Part shown: piece after piece, positions 33,127 through 36,839 of the stretch
Layout of the letters: every line of letters begins with the position of its first letter
Numbering within the stretch: the stretch's first letter is position 1
DNA from: Candidatus Aphodousia faecipullorum
Lineage (GTDB): Bacteria > Pseudomonadota > Gammaproteobacteria > Burkholderiales > Burkholderiaceae_F
Assembly: GCA_018714205.1 (NCBI GenBank)
Contig: DVNR01000059.1
Location: 1-36,839, forward strand
Direction: 5' to 3'
DNA length: 36,839 nt
Position numbers and translations under genes: made by a program
Notes under the pieces: model-generated
Databases searched by the model: none
Told to the model about the DNA's origin: nothing
What the model saw: only the letters and a program-made list of their open reading frames with translations

Positions 33127-33849
33127 TTATGAGTCAACGTGCGCCCTATAGCCCAAACCGCGAACCGTCTGCAGAAGGTTTTCAGCTTTCGTGCCTTGCA
33201 ACTGCTTGCGCAATCGAAGCATATGCACATCGACGGTTCTTTCATCGACGTAGGCGTTGTCCCAAACAAGCGACAGGAGCATTTCACGGCTGTAAACTCG
33301 TTCAGGATTTTTGGCGAAAACGAGCAGCAATTTAAACTCTTTGGCTGACAGAGAAATAGGCTCGCCGTCAACCGAGGCTTCATAGCTTGCCTCATCCATG
33401 GTGAGCGGGCCGCATATAACTTTTGTGTTGATTGTGGACGCGCCTTGATCGCTTTGGTACTGGTAGCGACGAAGCACTGCCTGAATACGAGCAATCAGTT
33501 CCCGTGGCATGAATGGCTTGACGATGTAGTCATCAGCGCCGGCATTGAGTCCCTTGACGCGATCGGATTCGCTGCCGCGAGCCGTCAGCATGATGACTGG
33601 AAGATGTTTTGTGCGAGGTTTCTCGCGCAGTTGAATGAGCCAGTCAACTCCTGACAATTCCGGGAGCATGTAGTCAAGCAACACAAGATCCGGCATTGAG
33701 CTGTCGATCAAAGACTGTGCCTTGATGGCGCTATCAACCGATTCAACTTCAAATCCTGCCCCGGCGCAGGCAAATGTGATCAGCGTGCGGATGGCCGATT
33801 CATCTTCGACCACGAGAATACGGGGTGCTTTCGCTGTTGTATCGTCCAT
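33127..33849 (-). CDS. phoB: phosphate regulon response regulator PhoB
   Basis: PhoB is the OmpR-type transcription factor that binds Pho boxes. The 240-residue product has a receiver domain with acidic VVEDE near 13, phosphoacceptor Asp59 in LVLLDYMLPELSG, and conserved Lys in YIVKPF near 111. The winged-helix domain from about 145 includes LSAKEFKLLLVFAKNPERVY and the recognition region VDERTVDVHMLRLRKQL near 203. It probably acts on the Pho boxes upstream of pstS and pstB. No Pho box was seen directly upstream of phoB itself. The 203-nt gap to phoU contains a terminator and palindromes, so phoB-phoR may have their own promoter. Confidence 0.95.
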   Translation of the reverse strand: MDDTTAKAPRILVVEDESAIRTLITFACAGAGFEVESVDSAIKAQSLIDSSMPDLVLLDYMLPELSGVDWLIQLREKPRTKHLPVIMLTARGSESDRVKGLNAGADDYIVKPFMPRELIARIQAVLRRYQYQSDQGASTINTKVICGPLTMDEASYEASVDGEPISLSAKEFKLLLVFAKNPERVYSREMLLSLVWDNAYVDERTVDVHMLRLRKQLQGTKAENLLQTVRGLGYRAHVDS

Positions 33850-33981
33850 AAATCAAAACACTTCAATAAAGTTGGGTCCATGATGGACCAATCCAATCAG
33901 ATCAGGCCTAAACCGTGTTTGCCTGATCACCAATCAATGATGCACTCACGACAACACTATTCATTGCCTAGGTGCAATCTT
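33850..33981 (-). promoter_or_regulatory. phoB upstream region with two palindromes
   Basis: GGTCCAT-G-ATGGACC (33875-33889) is a 7-1-7 palindrome about 26-40 nt before the phoB start codon. GATCAGGC (33900-33907) pairs perfectly with GCCTGATC (33921-33928). Neither is followed by a T-run. They may be operators or leader structures. No consensus promoter or Pho box was identified. Confidence 0.4.
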
Positions 33982-34032
33982 AAATGAAAAACCTTCGCTA
34001 AACATGGTCCTGAACCCTTGTTCGCGAAGGTT
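33982..34032 (-). terminator. terminator after phoU
   Basis: AACCTTCGC (33990-33998) and GCGAAGGTT (34024-34032) pair perfectly over 9 bp around a 25-nt loop. On the minus strand TTTCATTT follows. The loop is long, so efficiency is uncertain. Confidence 0.6.
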
Positions 34033-34053
34033 ATGAGCAACAATGCATCGGCT

Positions 34054-34764
34054 TTAGCCCAGCTTGGCCAAACTTTCCGGCAAGGCATCAAGGCGCAAGT
34101 GACGTATGTCTTCCCCGTCAAGGATGAAAATGACGTGTTCGGCGATGTTCGTGGCATGGTCGCCTAACCGTTCATACGCTTTCAAGATGTTCATGCAGGT
34201 CAATCCGGCGTTGGCATCTTGAGGATGTTCTCGAAGGTATTCCGAAATCGCCTTAATGCCTTTCACATAGCAGTCATCGACATCGCTGTCGGCACGCAAG
34301 GTATTGACTGCGGCGGTTTCGGAAAGATTTTTAAGAGCCAAAAGGGCGAGATTGACCACCTTGGTTGTCGTTTCCACAATGTTGGTGCTGGCAATCGCAT
34401 GTATCAAGTCCTCGGGCATTTCGGTTTGGGCTGTTTTGGCAATATTTCTCGCCTGGTCGCCCATGCGTTCAAAATCGGTTGCCATTTTGGCGATACCGAA
34501 GACTAGGCGAAGATCGCTCGCGGCCGGTTGGTGTTTGGCAATCAATAGCGTGGCGCAACGGTCCGTGGACACTTCCAAGGCGTTGATGGCTGCATCACGA
34601 TCACAAACTGTTTGGGCGAGGTCGATATCACCGTTTCGAACCGATTGGCTCGCGTCAGCAATTTGTTGCAATACCAAGTCACCCATACTGAAAAGCAGGT
34701 GCTTGAGTTCGTTAATGTCTTGGTCATACTGGCGGACCAAGTGAGATTGCAAAGACATGATCAT
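34054..34764 (-). CDS. phoU: phosphate transport regulator PhoU
   Basis: PhoU is the cytoplasmic helical regulator that, with Pst and PhoR, shuts down the Pho response when phosphate is sufficient. The 236-residue product has the two repeated three-helix bundles. The metal-binding E/DxxxD motifs are visible in TDFERMGDQARNIAKT near 95-110 and in KAYERLGDHATNIAEH near 195-210. The start is ATG 34764 with AGGAG 9 nt upstream; an ATG two codons later is possible. It follows pstB after 20 nt, so pstB-phoU form an operon controlled by the Pho box upstream of pstB. Confidence 0.95.
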   Translation of the reverse strand: MIMSLQSHLVRQYDQDINELKHLLFSMGDLVLQQIADASQSVRNGDIDLAQTVCDRDAAINALEVSTDRCATLLIAKHQPAASDLRLVFGIAKMATDFERMGDQARNIAKTAQTEMPEDLIHAIASTNIVETTTKVVNLALLALKNLSETAAVNTLRADSDVDDCYVKGIKAISEYLREHPQDANAGLTCMNILKAYERLGDHATNIAEHVIFILDGEDIRHLRLDALPESLAKLG

Positions 34765-34784
34765 TTCTGAGAGCTCCTGGCGGA

Positions 34785-35555
34785 TTAACCGAAGCGACCG
34801 GTAATATAATCTTCGGTGGCTTTCTTATCGGGTTTGGTGAACATTTTTTGCGTGTCGCCGAACTCAATCAATTCACCCAAATACATGAACGCCGTAAAGT
34901 CTGAGATACGGGCCGCTTGCTGCATGCTGTGTGTAACAATGACAACCGTGTAGTCGTTCTTGAGTTCATTGATCAAATCTTCAATCTTGGCGGTGGAAAT
35001 CGGGTCCAATGCCGAACAAGGCTCATCAAGAAGCAACACTTCAGGCTTTACAGCGATACCGCGGGCGATGCAAAGACGTTGTTGCTGACCGCCGGAGAGA
35101 GCGAAACCGGAAGCTTGCAATTTGTCTTTGACATCTCCCCAGAGCGCGGCTTTTCTAAGCGCCCATTCCACACGGTCGTCCAGTTCGGATTTCGGCAAAT
35201 TTTCGAACAGACGAACACCGTAGGCGACGTTTTCATAGATGGACATCGGGAACGGCGTCGGCCGTTGAAACACCATGCCCACCTTGGCGCGAAGTCGGTC
35301 AATGCCGTCAACCTTTGTGACGATATTTTCCCCATCTAACCACATTTCACCTTCTGCGCGTTGTTCGCTATAGAGGTCATACATGCGGTTGAAGGTTCGT
35401 AAAAGCGTCGACTTGCCGCAACCGGACGGCCCGATGAAGGCTGTTACCTTGTTTTCGGCAATCGACAAATTGATATTTTTCAGCGCGTGAAAGTTGCCGT
35501 AATAGAAATTGAAGTTTTTCACCTCAATTTTCGGCTTGGATACCTGTTCGGCCAT
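34785..35555 (-). CDS. pstB: phosphate ABC transporter ATP-binding protein PstB
   Basis: PstB is the ATPase of the phosphate importer. The 256-residue product starts at ATG 35555 ([16 protein letters not shown]), with AAGGAG 8 nt upstream. A frame extending 57 codons further runs through the Pho box and is rejected. Walker A is GPSGCGKST near 40-48, Q-loop [13 protein letters not shown] near 90-102, signature [14 protein letters not shown] near 153-166 and Walker [14 protein letters not shown] near 172-184. It is separated from pstSCA by about 6 kb and points the opposite way, with its own four-repeat Pho box. Confidence 0.97.
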   Translation of the reverse strand: MAEQVSKPKIEVKNFNFYYGNFHALKNINLSIAENKVTAFIGPSGCGKSTLLRTFNRMYDLYSEQRAEGEMWLDGENIVTKVDGIDRLRAKVGMVFQRPTPFPMSIYENVAYGVRLFENLPKSELDDRVEWALRKAALWGDVKDKLQASGFALSGGQQQRLCIARGIAVKPEVLLLDEPCSALDPISTAKIEDLINELKNDYTVVIVTHSMQQAARISDFTAFMYLGELIEFGDTQKMFTKPDKKATEDYITGRFG

Positions 35556-35607
35556 CCTGAGGACTCCTTGAAGAAACTGTTCTTTCATTACCTTATGTTT
35601 GTGCGAG

Positions 35608-35662
35608 AGTGTAAGAACTGAGCATGACCTCACTATGACACCTTTATGACAAATTCGTGACA
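35608..35662 (-). promoter_or_regulatory. Pho box and promoter of pstB-phoU
   Basis: Read on the minus strand, four repeats TGTCAC, TGTCAT, TGTCAT and GGTCAT are spaced exactly 11 bp (their plus-strand positions begin at 35657, 35646, 35635 and 35624). A -10 candidate TACACT lies at 35608-35613, 10 nt after the last repeat. The orientation serves pstB, not the divergent aldolase gene. Confidence 0.92.
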
Positions 35663-35724
35663 CCGATACAGAATGGCTTGGAATACAATTAAAACTTTCC
35701 ATTACATTCTCGGAAGGATCCGTC

Positions 35725-36750
35725 ATGATTCGTTTAGCTTGTGATTACCAAGAAGGTTGCCACCCAAAAATATTGGAAAAATTGATCGCCACCAACCTTG
35801 AAAGCACGGTGGGCTACGGGTTCGATCCCTATTGTGAAAGTGCCAAGGCAAAAATTCGACAAGCTTGTCAGGCGCCCAATGCTGAAGTGTTCTTCTTAGT
35901 TGGTGGAACGCAAACCAACTCCACGGTCATTCGTTCCATTTTGCGTCCGTGTGAAGGGGTGATCGCGGTCACCAGCGGTCACATCAATGGGCACGAAGCA
36001 GGCGCCATTGAATTTGGCGGTCACAAGGTTTTGACGCTCCCGGCTCATGATGGAAAGATGAGCGCGGAGGACTTGGAGCGCTTTATCAAGCTCACCTTTG
36101 CGGATGCCTCTTTTGAGCATGGTGTGATTCCGGCCATGGTCTACATTTCGCAGTCCACGGAGACCGGTTCAGTTTACAGTTTGGCTGAACTGACAGCCAT
36201 TTCCGAAGTCGCTCATCGTCACGACATGCCGCTTTTTATTGATGGTGCACGTTTGGGCTATGGCTTGGCAAGCGAAGGGTGTGATGTGACACTGGCAGAT
36301 ATCGCCCGTTTAGCCGACGTCTTTTATATCGGCGGCACAAAAGTGGGCGCATTGTTGGGTGAGGCAGTGGTTTTTACAAATACCGCTTACACAAAACACT
36401 TCTTCACTATTCAAAAGCAAAGCGGCGCTGTTCTTGCGAAGGGGCGCGTCATTGGCATTCAGTTTGATGTGCTCTTCACTGACGACCTGTATATGCAAAT
36501 CAGTCGACATGCTGTGGCGATGGCCATGAAACTTAAAGAAGCGCTTAAAGCGAAGGGCTATCAATTTTATTCGGAAAGCCCCTCGAATCAGCAATTTGTC
36601 ATTGTCGATAATGAAAAGCTCAAGGAGCTTGAGAAGTCTGTTCAAGTTTCTCATTGGTGCGCAGTGGATGACTCTCGCACAGCCATTCGCCTTTGCACCA
36701 GTTGGGCGACAACTGAAGAAACAATTGATCAAGTGATTGAAATGCTTTAA
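35725..36750 (+). CDS. threonine aldolase family PLP enzyme (low-specificity L-threonine aldolase-like)
   Basis: This is a PLP-dependent enzyme of the beta-eliminating lyase/threonine aldolase family, 341 residues, likely splitting L-(allo-)threonine to glycine and acetaldehyde. Motifs are [20 protein letters not shown] near 24-43, FLVGGTQTN near 57-65, and the cofactor-binding Asp173 in [10 protein letters not shown]. The Schiff-base lysine is Lys206 in [13 protein letters not shown]. The group near this sequence (opening [13 protein letters not shown]) lacks some residues of classic LtaE and may have another beta-hydroxy amino acid as substrate. GGAAGGA lies 6-12 nt before the ATG. Its stop overlaps the stop of a convergent gene. 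It is divergent from pstB with the Pho box in between. Confidence 0.9.
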   Translation: MIRLACDYQEGCHPKILEKLIATNLESTVGYGFDPYCESAKAKIRQACQAPNAEVFFLVGGTQTNSTVIRSILRPCEGVIAVTSGHINGHEAGAIEFGGHKVLTLPAHDGKMSAEDLERFIKLTFADASFEHGVIPAMVYISQSTETGSVYSLAELTAISEVAHRHDMPLFIDGARLGYGLASEGCDVTLADIARLADVFYIGGTKVGALLGEAVVFTNTAYTKHFFTIQKQSGAVLAKGRVIGIQFDVLFTDDLYMQISRHAVAMAMKLKEALKAKGYQFYSESPSNQQFVIVDNEKLKELEKSVQVSHWCAVDDSRTAIRLCTSWATTEETIDQVIEML

Positions 36751-36839
36751 GAAGTGCTCGAAAGTGCCGAGGCGTTGTTTCTATAACGGCGCCCGGCGTA
36801 AAGAGTGTCGTAGCCGTGAGGGTCGTCGATGTCGTTATT
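36747..36839 (-). CDS. C-terminal end of an unidentified gene, cut by window edge
   Basis: An open minus-strand frame enters from the right edge and ends in TAA at 36747-36749 after 30 codons (NNDIDDPHGYDTLYAGRRYR and then a Ser-rich end). The composition looks protein-like and the frame is open to the edge, but the piece is too short to identify. Its stop overlaps that of the plus-strand aldolase gene. Confidence 0.4.
   Translation of the reverse strand, partial: NNDIDDPHGYDTLYAGRRYRNNASALSSTS

Noticed and set aside
1..36839. CRISPR array, prophage, insertion sequence or defence island
   Set aside because: No regularly spaced repeats, transposase, integrase, capsid, restriction or toxin-antitoxin genes were recognised on either strand.

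Overview
This is an ordinary, gene-dense bacterial chromosome segment with a roughly balanced base composition. Gene content points to a betaproteobacterium of the order Burkholderiales. It carries BamC and Hsp33, a pepA-holC-valS operon, suhB close to trmJ, and a PhoBR/PstSCAB phosphate system. The modest GC content, the small peptidase-rich gene set and the two closely related PPK2 kinases fit the Sutterellaceae (Sutterella/Parasutterella-like). That family assignment is inference. No phage, insertion sequence, CRISPR array or rRNA operon was seen.

Layout. 1-3.3 kb: a cut hypothetical gene, hslO and a gamma-carbonic-anhydrase-like gene on the minus strand; then an RNase AM-type PHP protein and a site-2 protease on the plus strand. 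3.4-5.7 kb: bamC, a DUF805/SHOCT membrane protein and a SlyD-like FKBP. 5.7-11.5 kb: mutS and suhB (minus), a PPK2 kinase (minus) and trmJ (plus). 11.5-14.5 kb: tRNA-Ser(GCT), a gene-poor stretch, and a tandem pair of P1 (DmpA-type) peptidases, one cytoplasmic and one with a signal peptide. 14.6-19.7 kb: the operon pepA-holC-hypothetical-valS (minus). 19.8-22.1 kb: a VOC protein, then a coupled GNAT/U32 pair (plus). 22.2-25.6 kb: a small membrane protein and a three-gene ABC importer (TrpX/COG2984 type) with a long, structured leader (minus). 25.8-26.3 kb: tRNA-Glu(CTC) and tRNA-Ala(CGC).

26.4-35.7 kb is a phosphate island. pstSCA (plus) follows a three-repeat Pho box. Then come pepT and, on the minus strand, a second PPK2 gene. 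On the minus strand, pstB-phoU and phoB-phoR run in the opposite direction from a second, four-repeat Pho box. PstSCAB would import phosphate, PhoU/PhoR/PhoB would sense it and control the two Pho boxes, and PPK2 may tie phosphate status to polyphosphate and nucleotide pools (inference). The window ends with a threonine-aldolase-like gene and the tail of an unidentified minus-strand gene.

The points most worth a second look are: the leader of the ABC importer, which has an apparent three-way junction and two segments competing to pair near the ribosome binding site; the palindrome at its possible promoter; the PPK2 gene inside the split Pho locus with an inverted repeat in its leader; and the cytosolic/secreted P1 peptidase pair.
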